Under the pieces are notes generated by a model. That model was given only the letters and a program-made list of their open reading frames with translations, had not been told where the DNA came from and did not search any database. The position numbers were made by a program, and so were the translations under genes. Shown one piece after another: positions 1-9,375 of a stretch of 64,000 bases of DNA (its first letter is position 1; each line of letters opens with the position of its first letter). Origin of the DNA: Cladocopium goreaui (Eukaryota > Sar > Dinophyceae > Suessiales > Symbiodiniaceae); contig CAMXCT020001838.1 in the NCBI GenBank assembly GCA_947184155.2, forward strand, positions 53,638 through 117,637. The letters run 5' to 3'.

Positions 1-37
1 AGTGATTTCCCTTCTAAAAATCCTTTTAAAAAGTGCT

Positions 38-277
38 TCAAAATCGTCTTTTTTTCGCTCTGGCGTCGAGATCCGGTTTTGGAGCTACAATTTCCGACGC
101 CGTTGCGCGTAGTTCTATTGTGTTTTGCAACTCAGTCTCTGCAGATCGCATTGTAATGGCTGCGTCAAGGTTGCTTCGTGCTGTGGCTGCATTCGTAATA
201 CTATTGTCTTTTGCAGCTGGGTCTCGTAAATCGTATTGGAGTGGCTGCATGAAGGCTGCGACAGTGATTTGTCAGCA
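38..277 (-). CDS. Ala/Asn-rich open frame, candidate exon
   Basis: Open minus-strand frame, bounded upstream by a TGA near 278 and ending in a stop at 38. It is rich in Ala, Asn, Thr and charged residues (for example SAETELQNTIELRATASE) and ends in a basic tail (ARAKKRRF). It contains an imperfect direct repeat: a block beginning CAGCCACTCCAATACGA recurs about 85 nt later as CAGCCATTACAATGCGA, each followed by a match to GCAAAAGACAATAG / GCAAAACACAATAG. It lies downstream, in minus orientation, of the kinase islets. It may be a terminal exon or a repetitive non-coding patch. No domain is recognised. Confidence 0.3.
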
Positions 278-359
278 GATTTTCTCCATTTTTTGTTTGT
301 GTGTTCGATAGTTTTTTTTTTGTTGCTGTATCTGTTTAGGTTTTAGGTGTCATGTTGTT

Positions 360-1712
360 TTGAGTGGGGGCGTTGAAGAGTGCAGTGTGAAGTGTACAGT
401 GTGAAGGAAGCAGTGGGAAGTGAGAAGTGTGAAGTGTGGAGTGTGAAGTTTAAGTTTGGAGTGCGAAGAGCGCAGTGTGAAGTGGGAAGTGTGAGGTTTG
501 GAGTGTGAAGGAAGCAGTGAGAAGTGTGAAGTGTGGACTGTGAAGTGTGAAGTGTGAGTGAAGTGTGGAGTGCGAAGTGCGAAGTGAGAAGTGTGAGTTT
601 TGGTGTGTGAAGTTTGGAGTGGGAAGGAAGCAGTGAGAAGTGAGAAGTGTGAAGTGTGGAGTGTGAAGTGTGGAGTGTGAAGTGCGAAGTGAGAAGTGTG
701 AAGTTTGGAGTGTGAAGGAAGCAGTGAGAAGTGAGAAGTGAGAAGTGAGAAGTGTGAAGTGTGGACTGGGAAGTGTGGAGTGCGAAGAGCGCAGCGTGAA
801 GTGTGAAGTGTGAAGTGTGAGGTTTGGAGTGTGAAGGAAGCAGTGAGAAGTGTGAAGTGTGGACTGTGAAGTGTGAAGTGTGAGTGAAGTGTGGAGTGCG
901 AAGTGCCAAGTGAGAAGTGTGAAGTGTGAGTTTTGGAGTGTGAAGTTTGGAGTGGGAAGGAAGCAGTGAGAAGTGAGAAGTGTGAAGTGTGGACTGTGAA
1001 GTGCGAAGTGAGAAGTGTGAAGTTTGGAGTGTGAAGGAAGCAGTGAGAAGTGAGAAGTGAGAAGTGTGAAGTGAGAAGTGTGAAGTGTGGACTGTGAAGT
1101 GTGGAGTGTGAAGTGCGAAGTGAGAAGTGTGAAGTTTGGAGTGTGAAGGATGCAGTGAGAAGTGTGAAGTGTGGACTGTGAAGTGTGAAGTGCGAAGTGA
1201 GAAGTGTGAAGTGTGAAGTGTGAAGTTTGGAGTGTGAAGGAAGCAGTGAGAAGTGAGAAGTGTGAAGTGAGAAGTGTGAAGTGTGGACTGTGAAGTGTGG
1301 AGTGCGAAGTGCGAAGTGAGAAGTGTGAAGTGTGAAGTGTGAAGTTTGGAGTGTGAAGGAAGCAGTGAGAAGTGAGAAGTGTGAAATGTGGAGTGTGAAG
1401 TGTGAAATGCGAAGTGAGAAGTGTGGACTGTGAAGTGTGAAGTGTGGACTGTGAAGTACGAAGTGTGAAGTGTGGACTGTGAAGTGTGAAGTGTGAAGTG
1501 TGGACTGTGAAGTGTGACGTGTGAAGTGTGGACTGTGAAGTGTGAAGTGTGCAGTGTGAAGTGTGAAGTGTGAAGTGTGAGGTTTGGAGTGTGAAGGAAG
1601 CAGTGAGAAGTGAGAAGTGTGGAGTGTGAAGTGTGAAGTGTGGAGTGTGAAGTTTGAAGTTTGGAGTGCGAAGAGTGCAGTGTGCAGTGTGAGGTGTGGA
1701 GTGTCGAGGGAA
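360..1712. repeat. Tandem array with 7-bp period (AGTGTGA-like)
   Basis: About 1.35 kb made almost wholly of heptamers of the type AGTGTGA, with variants AGTGTGG, AGTGAGA, AGTGCGA, AGTTTGG and AGGAAGC. A higher-order unit recurs: AGTTTGG AGTGTGA AGGAAGC AGTGAGA. The plus strand is nearly free of C. Because 7 is not a multiple of 3, 21 nt gives seven codons, so the minus strand is open in two frames for more than 420 codons as a heptapeptide repeat (HTSHFTL-like). These are artefacts of the array, not genes. Confidence 0.93.
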
Positions 1713-2429
1713 GGACACGGTCGGGACAGGGTGTCTTTGAACTATAGGTCATTTATGTTTGGGAAACTTCCGCCGCCGGCTTGCCCGGGTCTATGTTATA
1801 TTATATATATATCCCGTATAAAAAGAAGTGACCAAAACATACCAAAACCATGAAGCTAATGAAGATAATGAGATTGGACGTAATTCTGACTATAGCAACT
1901 GTATCGATCCTCCACGGTCGTCCAGGGGATAGATCTCAGCCCTATCTCAGCCCAATTCTGGAGGTATGGCCTGGCTGGCCTCGTGTTTGCCTCAAAAATT
2001 GGGGACTACCCCAATTTATGGCCATCAATGGCCATTCAAAAGAGATGAGAAAAACCATGGCATGGAATGGGAGATCTCCTTGTCCCAGACAACCTGATCT
2101 TATCCATGTTTCTTCCGTTATGATGTTCTCCTTAGATCCGCACATTCCCATTTTTGCCGGTGAAACCCCGAATTTGTTGCCGTTCAACCACGTGCATTCT
2201 TCCGTTCTCCCATGGCCAATCATACTTGCCCTGCACTTTCTGCGAAAGGTGTTTAGTATATGTCCCATCAAAACAGCCATAGATTCGTTAATACTAAAAA
2301 TAATGTATACTGACTAATCCCCAAAAAGATCAAGAACGTTGAATTCATCTCTCTTTCACTAGGACTTTACTAAAATCCAGCATATTTGACACAGTTTTCT
2401 TCCAACCCACCCGGGTTTTCCAACTCGCT
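1713..2429. other. AT-rich spacer, no gene recognised
   Basis: Contains a plus-strand frame at 1850-2317 (155 codons) with no recognisable domain. It lacks the GC enrichment of the coding islets and the opposite strand is also open over much of it. Nothing else is supported here. Confidence 0.4.
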
Positions 2430-2552
2430 CCGCTCCAAGTGTCTGCCCAAAGCACTCAGCGCGCGGGGCCCAGGTCATTAACGGCAGGGCGGAGGTTAAG
2501 CATCCGCCCTCCATCAGGGGCATCACGATGAGCTGCTCAGGTCCTAGGGACC
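2430..2552 (-). CDS. Candidate kinase exon: beta-5, hinge and alpha-D (subdomain V)
   Basis: The GC-rich minus-strand islet reads SLGPEQLIVMPLMEGGCL followed by TSALPLMTWAPRAECFG. The LIVMPLMEGGCL stretch matches the protein-kinase beta-5 strand, hinge and start of alpha-D (family pattern: hydrophobic strand, then M/E-x-x-x-G-G-x-L). The W..R pattern that follows is usual in tyrosine-kinase-like (TKL) kinases. The acceptor is TTAG before GG at 2552, intron phase 1, which matches the phase-1 end of the islet at 3829-3893, so HPHVLEILG and this hinge join in frame. The donor is not clear; the left end is approximate. The catalytic loop and DFG are not in the window. Either a real kinase exon (favoured) or a pseudogene fragment. 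Confidence 0.6.
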
Positions 2553-2933
2553 CTAAGGATAGGGCTTTGCTTCACCATATGGTGATGACTTAATGCTAAA
2601 TCATTAATTCGAACTGTAGGTGATATAGTCATAATAACTATATAATATTAATTATAATATAGGTGATATACAGATACAACATTGGATAATTGTAATTGTA
2701 CCTCTTGGATATTATAATATCTTATAACTATAGGTGATATACAACATTAAGAAAGACGTTGCAATATTGAATATCGTCCTTTTTAGGAAAAATGTTGTGC
2801 CGGTGTGGTATACTATCTATGATCATTTACCTATTGGCTGCTGAATGGGGGTACCCCTCTATTCATAACCAGTAAGACAAGGACATCTATAAGAAGTGGT
2901 TCATGACCATACGGTTATGATTTAATGTCAACC
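2553..2933. other. AT-rich spacer
   Basis: AT-rich, with repeated 'taggtgatata' phrases around 2618-2735. No coding islet or clear foldback element was seen. Confidence 0.4.
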
Positions 2934-3054
2934 CTGGATTAATAACCCCCTAGATTGTTAATTGGGAGGGTACCATTTAAGTATCAGATTATGACTATTG
3001 GAGGAGTACCCCCCTAATTAATAAACCATGGTTTATTAATCCGGGGTTGACATT
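2934..3054. mobile_element. Foldback element, family J (single copy)
   Basis: About 121 bp bounded by near-perfect inverted ends: AATGTCAACCCTGGATTAAT on the left and the complement ATTAATCCGGGGTTGACATT on the right. No coding capacity. It resembles a small non-autonomous DNA transposon (MITE). Confidence 0.6.
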
Positions 3055-3362
3055 ATTTTGTATTTACGGAGAACATGTCCAATTTCTTTGGATAAATTAT
3101 AGGAACCAACCACCAACCATCGACCATTATCCAATTATTTGCTTCAGCATCCCGTTTGGAAAGTGGTTGCATAACCGCATGACGACAAAACATCAGTTAC
3201 AAATAGGTTATCAACCACCACTTACGAGCACATGGGATGGTGGTAGATCTGAAGAAAAATTCTCTCATGACTACTCCTGGGATGATTTGGAGAATTGGGA
3301 CGAGAATCGGTAGGGTGGGATGGTCAGTGGGTGAATTGAATCCCTATAACCCCTCAACAAAA

Positions 3363-3481
3363 CTGGTTGGTGGTTTTTCGCCCTACCCCTCTGAAAAATG
3401 ATGGAGTAACCGTCAGTTGGATGATGAAATTCCCAACTTGAATGGAAAGTCATAAAATTCATGTTCCAAACCACCAACCAG
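3363..3481 (+). mobile_element. Foldback MITE, family B
   Basis: Begins CTGGTTGGTGGTTTTTCG and ends AAACCACCAACCAG, with the family core 'CTACCCCTCTGAAAAATGATGG' type sequence and 'TGGAAAGTCATAAAATTC'. No ORF. Confidence 0.8.
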
Positions 3482-3828
3482 AAACTGTGATCTACTGGGA
3501 TAATTCTTACAATATCTAAGAATCCAAGAGTGCCACTGCTGTGAAAATGGGTGTGATGATGCTCGCCCAAACATACCATCCGGATCCGTCCGATTTTAGC
3601 AAACATGGCAACGGGATAAACCTCCATTGATACGTTTTTTTTTTTGCCAGGTTTGATTACCAGAGGGTACGTTCTATAATCATCCCAATAATCATCCCAT
3701 GAATATTATCATCCCAACATTCATTCTAAATAAATATATATATATATATCCCAATAATCATCCCATGAATATCCCAAAACGCCGAACCATTTTTTAAAGC
3801 GGTCCAGCAGTCGCTGCCATTCGCGGTC

Positions 3829-3893
3829 CTGATTGTGATCTCCCTAAGATCTCGAGCACATGAGGATGGCGACATTGGCACAAAGCATCTAAC
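3829..3893 (-). CDS. Candidate kinase exon: alpha-C end and beta-4 (subdomains III-IV)
   Basis: A 65-nt minus-strand islet reading LDALCQCRHPHVLEILGRSQ. The HPHVLEILG core is the classic kinase beta-4 motif (HPN/H-hydrophobic-V-x-x-L-G). Acceptor CTAAG before GTTAG; donor CAG before GACCGC, a GA donor. Intron phase 2 at the start and 1 at the end. The start phase fits the islet at 5474-5518 and the end phase fits the hinge islet at 2552. Phase 0 is also open, so the frame choice rests on the motif. Either a kinase exon or chance resemblance; the ordered neighbours argue for the former. Confidence 0.55.
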
Positions 3894-4213
3894 CTTAGTC
3901 CCACGTCGTCTCGTCAAGTGGTGTTTTGTTCCGTATGAATTTCGAGGCATAGCTAAACGTTAGTGACCGTTAGTGATGATTGAATATGCCAAAATACAAC
4001 TGTGTTAAGTGAATTATACAACTCAAATACTCAATCTATAGCTAAATCGGCAGATCATATGAGTCAGTGATACGGAAATGGTATAAACATGGTAATCTAA
4101 GCGTGAAATCACCAGAAATCACCACAAATCAGCTATCCTCCTTGGTAAAGCTTGGCGACCGGCGAAGCCGTGCCGGCGGTCCCCAAGATTCACCAGTGTT
4201 GTGAATCCTCAAT

Positions 4214-4337
4214 TACCCGGCCTGGTAAACATAGAAACAACTATTGAAAAATGGCCTTAAAATGGCCATAGAAATAGTTGATTTACCCAGCTAGAAAATG
4301 GTGATTCTCCATAGTTATGTTAGTTTACCAGAGGGTA
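4214..4337 (+). mobile_element. Foldback MITE, family A (diverged ends)
   Basis: Left end TACCCGGCCTGGTAAACATAG, right end ATGTTAGTTTACCAGAGGGTA, with the family core of CTATTGAAAA, CCATAGAAATAG, ATGGTGATT and CCATAGTTATG. Confidence 0.75.
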
Positions 4338-4825
4338 AACGCTTCTACCATGGTTTACCCCCAAACGTCCCTAAACTATTCACCTTGTCTGTCCCCAGGT
4401 AAGCTGATTTAAGCACCCTTTTTGATGGTGCAAAATCCAACCATAGATACATATTTCATTTTTGTTGGTTCATATCCCACTTTATTGTCGGTTTCCAACT
4501 ATTCATATCTGAAAATTGGTTTGCATGGCAAAGTTTGCATATTTTTTTTGGGTTGTAAACTACGTTCGTGTCACATGTTTCTATGTCGACTTACTATACC
4601 CTTACCCATTTTTGGTCCTTAGCATCCCGTTCTTAAATGTTCACAATCCCCTTTTTCCAAGTGTTTGATGGTGAATGTCTGGACAAAGAAACCCAGACAA
4701 GACATTAAGATTCTCGACTGATCATCGACATCCACGGCCTTTTTCGATGCAACCTTTTCTGATGCAACTGAAGCTGGTATCCCACACCAGGTGTCAATGA
4801 TGGCATTGCATTAGTGCCACCTTTC
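4338..4825. other. Spacer, no gene recognised
   Basis: AT-rich sequence with a short plus-strand frame (4422-4622) lacking any recognisable feature. Confidence 0.35.
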
Positions 4826-4870
4826 CTGCTGGGCTTGGAGGTATGAGGCTACCTGGCTACCTTCTTGGCC
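4826..4870 (-). CDS. Candidate coiled-coil micro-exon
   Basis: 45 nt (15 codons, phase 0 to 0) reading GQEGSQVASYLQAQQ. Acceptor CAAG before GG, donor CAG before GAAAGG (GA type). The composition resembles the coil islets at 23.9 and 40.5 kb. It lies between two kinase islets, so it is either unrelated, an insert, or alternatively spliced. Confidence 0.3.
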
Positions 4871-4887
4871 CTTGCACCGGGCGGTGT

Positions 4888-5057
4888 TTAAGCACCTCCT
4901 CCCACGAAAGGCCAGGGGCGGTCCAGAAGTTGTCTGGCCAAAGAATGGAGTGCTTGGCCATCATTCTTTACTGGTTGCACAGGTGATGACTTGGCTCCAG
5001 TTCTTGGCTTTGTGTTTGGCTGACCAGAGCCTTTTGCTTCCAACCGGTTTGCTCTTT
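4888..5057 (-). CDS. Candidate exon, Lys/Gln/Ser-rich segment
   Basis: Open minus-strand frame after a TCTGCAG acceptor, ending at a TAA. It contains RANRLEAKGSGQPNTKP and, further on, GQALHSLARQLLDRPWPF. The composition looks like real protein (short coil, disordered basic linker, amphipathic segment), but no domain is known. It sits in the interval between the candidate alpha-C islet (5.5 kb) and the HPHVLEILG islet, which would join without it. The plus strand is open too (4872-5132) but hydrophobic and unconvincing. Confidence 0.3.
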
Positions 5058-5078
5058 CTGCAGACTGTTGGTTTCAAT

Positions 5079-5156
5079 GTGGTGAACCCAACAATAAATC
5101 AGCCTCAAAATCACTGGAAATCTGTGCTATAAACCCTATAAACCATCCCTAAAGCA
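5079..5156. repeat. Short dispersed repeat, family H
   Basis: 'gtggtgaacccaacaataaa' to 'ctataaaccatccc' recurs in inverted orientation near 28787-28860 (ggatggtttattattgggtttaccac). Confidence 0.5.
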
Positions 5157-5261
5157 CGTAAAATGTCCAACCAGCAACGTGGCAATTGGAAATCGAACTT
5201 TTCATGGGAGATCTTCTAGCAAGCCATGTGACTGATTACCAGAGGGTGTATGTATATAAGT

Positions 5262-5345
5262 AAATATATAGTGTATAGTATAATATATATATACATACTG
5301 TAGTATACAATATAAATTATATATATATGCATAATATTGTATAAT
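5262..5345. repeat. TA-rich simple sequence
   Basis: Runs of TATA and ATATAC. Confidence 0.7.
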
Positions 5346-5473
5346 AATATCCCATTATATCCCCACTATTACTGCTTGTATATCCACAGAACATCTCCAT
5401 TTTCACAGCAAGAAATTCATCGGCCCTTGCCATTTACCCAGCAACTCTCGGTCGAAGTTGTACGCCATACCAC

Positions 5474-5518
5474 CTGATCCGTCGCTCGGATCGCCACAAA
5501 ATTTCCGATTTTGGGGAC
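5474..5518 (-). CDS. Candidate micro-exon, possible kinase alpha-C
   Basis: A 45-nt islet between acceptor TTAG before GTCC and donor CAG before GTGGTA. In the phase-2 frame it reads SPKSEILWRSERRI and ends AG, so it joins in frame to LDALCQCRHPHV of the islet at 3893. This gives a helix with a Glu placed as in kinase alpha-C. The phase-0 frame (VPKIGNFVAIRATDQ) is also open, and the upstream islet at 6124-6157 ends in phase 1, which does not match. The assignment is tentative. Confidence 0.35.
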
Positions 5519-5911
5519 CTAACTGCGATCATTTTACCTGGAAGAAATATTACAATATACGCAATCATTCTACATAGCAATTTCTGCAAAAATCATATGC
5601 AAAAAATATGTCCCATATTGAGTTTTACTCTAGTCATTTGGGGTGTTCTTACAAACTATACCATACGCATTCACCACTAAACACAATTTAACAATAGTTA
5701 CAGTAAACATGATTAAAAACCGTGTCAACACCACTAACAAAAACGAGTTCAACACCATTAACAACCACTAACAACAATTCCAGAACCGCACCGCTCATAA
5801 GCCATTTAAGACCGTTACAAACGCTTTCGACATCATTAACAAAAAACACTAAACCAATTTCAAAGCCATTAAGCGCCATCAAAAAGTATTTGCATCCACT
5901 AAAAAATAGGG

Positions 5912-6015
5912 TAATGTGGGTAAAGCAATGCCATAAACCATTCCCCAAATCACCGTAAATAGGTGGTATAAACCATTCCCAAATGGGTGGTTTATGACAT
6001 TGTTTTACCCACATT
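5912..6015. mobile_element. Foldback element, family G
   Basis: Palindromic unit from TAATGTGGGTAAAGCAATG to CATTGTTTTACCCACATTA. The inner arms 'ataaaccattccc' and 'gggtggtttat' also pair. A relative is at 28387-28505. Confidence 0.65.
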
Positions 6016-6123
6016 AGATCATTAGTTAGATATAATGGTTAATAGTGGTCATTACCCACACTACTGGAAAACATGCAACATCTTCACCACCTCGCCCATC
6101 ACCAACTCCCGCCGGAGTTAAAC

Positions 6124-6157
6124 CTGCAGGCGTCTGGTGGAAGCGCTTAACGGCCAC
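6124..6157 (-). CDS. Candidate kinase exon: VAVK lysine (subdomain II)
   Basis: A 34-nt GC-rich islet reading VAVKRFHQTPA, with acceptor CCAG before GTGG and donor GCAG before GTTTAA. VAVK is the kinase beta-3 motif carrying the ATP-anchoring lysine. It lies between the Gly-loop islet (8.1 kb) and the HPHVLEILG islet (3.9 kb) on the same strand, in the order expected of a kinase. The phases do not join directly to either neighbour as drawn (0 to 1 here, 1 at the Gly-loop donor), so one boundary is wrong or an exon is missing. Confidence 0.45.
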
Positions 6158-6303
6158 CTGGACGGGTGATGAGTTTAGCCTTTCAAGTTGGTTGATTTAC
6201 CCCATGAACAAACCATGAATCAGTTCGATATATCTACAATGAACCCGTTCGATATATCAGCTAGAAGCACCAACTTAGCTAACAAACGGGGGCACCATTT
6301 GTG

Positions 6304-6399
6304 GGTTTCCAAAAAAAAAGGGGGTATCTCCAAATCATCCAAAAATTAAACCTTTTCAGTATCGAAACCTATGGGGTAGCACCATTTTAGGAAACCTCC
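6304..6399. mobile_element. Foldback element, family D
   Basis: Left 'ggtttcc...gggggtatctcc', right 'ggggtagcaccattttaggaaacc'. Inverted ends as in the other D copies. Confidence 0.5.
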
Positions 6400-7037
6400 A
6401 ATCGACTTAAACCACCAATTGCCACTTTTGATGCTTCAAATCCATAGCTTACCTTCGTTGTCCAACAAGCCTCGTTTTCACCAATGAGAACTGGAATCGT
6501 TGACCCACAAGACCGTGCTACAACCAACAGCACTGAGGGTAAGCTTGGATACATATATATATATGTATATATATATATGTTCTTTAGGCAAACTATTTGG
6601 ACACAAACAGCTTCTATAAAAATAACAATCTAAAGATCTTTTGTGTCTATCCAGCTACTTGGCGGAATATCCAGCCATCAACGAGAGCCTCTCGACATCA
6701 GTTGGGACCATCATCCCGACGGATGTTGGATGATTGAACCATCCAGGATTGGTTATACCATGTTGTTTCATGTTATACCATCGTTTTTAAGTCAAATCGC
6801 CATTTCATTCCCTCTGTTTGTGATAAATGGAGATAAATGCTTTTGTACCTACTGTGCTTTTTGGTTCTTTAAACCAACTAACCATTTGCTGCGAATCCAT
6901 ATAGAACATTATAGAACCATGTCAAACTTGAAACTTTCATGCCATTTTCAGCAAACTACTGCTAGATGCTGACGGTCATTGATCTAGAGAGGATGGATCA
7001 ACAAAAATAATCCCAAAAAAATAGGAAGCAATAACAC

Positions 7038-7145
7038 TACCCTCTGGTAATTTGTTACATAGCTATTGAAATTTACCATAGAAATAGTGGATTTACCCAT
7101 TGAAAATGGTGATTTTCCATAGTTATGTTAGTTTACCAGAGGGTA
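7038..7145 (+). mobile_element. Foldback MITE, family A
   Basis: Complete: TACCCTCTGGTAATTTGTTAC on the left, ATGTTAGTTTACCAGAGGGTA on the right, flanked by TA. Confidence 0.85.
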
Positions 7146-7369
7146 ACCAGAAAAAGCATCAAACAGCCAAAAAGCCTCAAAACTGATTTCATCACTCCAG
7201 TACGGCTGCTTGATAAAATATCTCCCATGTTAGCAGGCTATATTCGAATGTTGGTTTTCAAAAATCCATCTCCAGCAAATATCCCATGTTAATCATGATA
7301 GTCCTCTGTACTATTGATTAAGCCCCTCGTTTATGGTTGATGAAATCACTTGAAATCACCATGAACCGC

Positions 7370-7440
7370 CTGCCCGAAGCGAGGTAAGCTGCACCGATAG
7401 ACAGTCGCTGCAGCACCCTGCGGTACTGTGCCGCAGTGAA
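7370..7440 (-). CDS. Uncertain GC-rich islet
   Basis: Minus strand reads AAQYRRVLQRLSIGAAYL, coil-like, with a GC donor (GGCAG before GCGG). It lies between the Gly-loop and VAVK islets, where a kinase has no room for it. The plus strand has a perfect-looking donor GAG before GTAAGC at 7384, so the coding strand is unresolved. Confidence 0.2.
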
Positions 7441-7996
7441 CTAAATCGCTAGGTTGAGATTTACATAACTAGGTCTTGTGTTCATGATGATGAAATGACT
7501 ATACAACTAATATAGTTACATGGGGTTACATGGGGTTGCATGGGGTTATAACCCAACTTAGCCTCTCTCGGACGCTATAGGCACCACTTTAAAATCTGTT
7601 TTGCGGGAATGGTTTACGACTGGGTTTACCACACTACAGTTGATGACACGCGTTCCTTGCTACCTATATTAATTGGAGTGACCAAACAATCCAACTGGCA
7701 TTCGATTCTCCTAAGGTTCCTGACCACAAACACATTTTGTGAAAAGAACTGATTCACCCCCATTTCACAGCTTGAATGCCTGAAAAAATGGCTGCTTTAT
7801 GTGCAATAGCTTGAAGTTTATACCAGCATATACCAGCTATATCAGCCGTGACCAATAGGGAATACTCCACCATTTCAGGTCAACAACTTTGGGATCATCA
7901 TCCCATTTCTACGGTTGAAGAATGTTGAACATATGCAACATATGCAACTAGTTGAAACCACAATCCGGCTACTATAAATGCTATAACCCATCCAAT

Positions 7997-8112
7997 TACC
8001 CTCGGTAATTTGTTACATAGCTATTGAACATGGCCCATAGAAATAGTGGATTTACCCATGAATAGCATGGTGATGTTCCAGTTCGCAAACTGTTCGTTTA
8101 TCAGGCCGGGTA
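7997..8112 (+). mobile_element. Foldback MITE, family A (diverged right end)
   Basis: Left TACCCTCGGTAATTTG, right 'ttatcaggccgggta', with the family core CCATAGAAATAGTGGATTTACCCAT. Confidence 0.65.
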
Positions 8113-8139
8113 ACAGGTTTTGTTTCTGGGTGAATTTAC

Positions 8140-8211
8140 CACGGTGGGTTGCTGAAATCCCTCCATTTCCACCTGCCTTGCCCAGAATATTACCATCGGA
8201 CCAATTGCTAC
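8140..8211 (-). CDS. Candidate kinase exon: glycine-rich loop (subdomain I)
   Basis: A 72-nt islet with a strong acceptor (CTTTTTCAG before G) and a GTAAAT donor. It reads SNWSDGNILGKAGGNGGISA and then THR. The ILGKAGGNGG stretch fits the nucleotide-binding loop of kinases (hydrophobic-G-x-G/A-G-x-G), the first element of the fold, and it is the most upstream of the kinase-like islets on this strand. The third-glycine region is unusual. The phase is 1 at both ends and does not join directly to the VAVK islet. Could instead be a Gly-rich linker. Confidence 0.4.
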
Positions 8212-8212
8212 C

Positions 8213-8497
8213 TGAAAAAGGCGCAGAAAAATAGCTGGGGTTTGTTGTGATACCCCCGCTAATTTAGCGAAACATCAAAAGCATCACTATATGTAACCAC
8301 GAGAAAAATAATTATAAATATATACTTTGACAGAGAAGGTACATACATTTTAGCAACCCATAAACCATAAACCAACAGAAAGCACATAAACATTAGGTCA
8401 TCTTAGTAATCAATCCTTGTGATCAACCATAAACACCATGGAATCTGGACAACCGAACTTGACCATCTGCCAGGCTCTGGTTTGGTGGAGCCCCTAT
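8213..8497. other. AT-rich spacer
   Basis: No islet or element recognised. Confidence 0.3.
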
Positions 8498-8603
8498 GGG
8501 AGTTTCTTAAAATGGGGGATCCCCAAAAACCATAGGCTTCAATACTAAACTGGTCATCCATGACTTGGATGATTTGGGGGTCTCCCTATTTTAAGAAACC
8601 TCC
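8498..8603. mobile_element. Foldback element, family D
   Basis: Inverted ends GGAGTTTCTTAAAATGGGGG on the left and 'ctattttaagaaacctcc' on the right. The centre holds 'atgacttggatgatttgggg'. Confidence 0.65.
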
Positions 8604-9062
8604 GTTTCTAGGGAATATATACTAATTGATCTATTGGGGATTATGATAATACATTTTGGATGATGATTTGATTCCACCATTTGTGGAAACCTCCATATTG
8701 GATCGCAATACAACCTTACTCCTTGCCATCATTGATTGATTGTATCCACCAATCTGATTGAATAAACTGAATCCTCAGAGATCATTGGGTCAATATGACA
8801 ATGACAGGTCATGGTACATACCTAATTCATACCACACTGTACGAAAAACACACTCCAAACCGCAAAAGCGTAGCCCAAAAACTCAGTGGCTCGATACTAA
8901 AAATTGCCAAACCATGGATCCATGGCCACCCAATCTTTGATCCCATCGATCCTGTGTTGCTCTCTACCCTCCATATTCACAACAGTAAAACACATGTCTA
9001 GGAATCATGGAATAATCATTTCACACACATGATATAAAATCATTAAATTCATCAAATCTTTT

Positions 9063-9164
9063 CTGGTTGGTGGTGCAATAACCATCTTGAAACATATGAG
9101 TTCGTCAATCGGAAGGATGACATCTCATATATTATGGAAAAAAATGTTTGAAACCACAAACCAG
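9063..9164 (+). mobile_element. Foldback MITE, family B
   Basis: CTGGTTGGTGGTGCAATAAC at the left and 'gaaaccacaaaccag' at the right, with the core 'ATATGAGTTCGTCAATCGG'. Confidence 0.7.
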
Positions 9165-9186
9165 TTTTATGTTTCCATAATTTTCG

Positions 9187-9292
9187 AAGCCATGGAACAT
9201 CTGAGATTCGTTTTGACGAGGCGCAAGCATTGGCCAACGTTCGATACTCCATCAGCTCACCACGATTGCTGTCATCCGCTGCGACCACAATC
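9187..9292 (-). CDS. Uncertain exon-like islet
   Basis: Minus frame reads ADDSNRGELMEYRTLANACA, helical in character, after acceptor CCAAG before GATTG. An internal CGTG before GTGAGC could be its donor. It abuts a degenerate family C copy. Confidence 0.25.
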
Positions 9293-9375
9293 CTTGGCCA
9301 CTTGGGGATGATTTCCCTAAAATAAACCATGATTCCCAGGGTTCGGGAGAACAGGGTTTGGTCGTTAGAATTTAC
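9289..9375 (+). mobile_element. Truncated foldback element, family C
   Basis: Shares CACTTGGGGATGATTTCCCT, CCAGGGTTCGGGAGAACAG and 'ggtcgttagaatttaccc' with complete C copies (20925, 22802). The left end is missing. Confidence 0.55.

Noticed and set aside
343..1752. Minus-strand ORFs of 469 and 422 codons
   Set aside because: They are translations of the 7-bp tandem array in two frames; the heptapeptide pattern follows from the period, not from selection.
1850..2317. Plus-strand ORF of 155 codons
   Set aside because: No domain, no compositional contrast with the surrounding spacer, and the opposite strand is open over most of it.
7366..7400. Plus-strand exon ending in a perfect GTAAGC donor
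   Set aside because: Only a few upstream codons look coding and no acceptor or partner exon on the plus strand was found.
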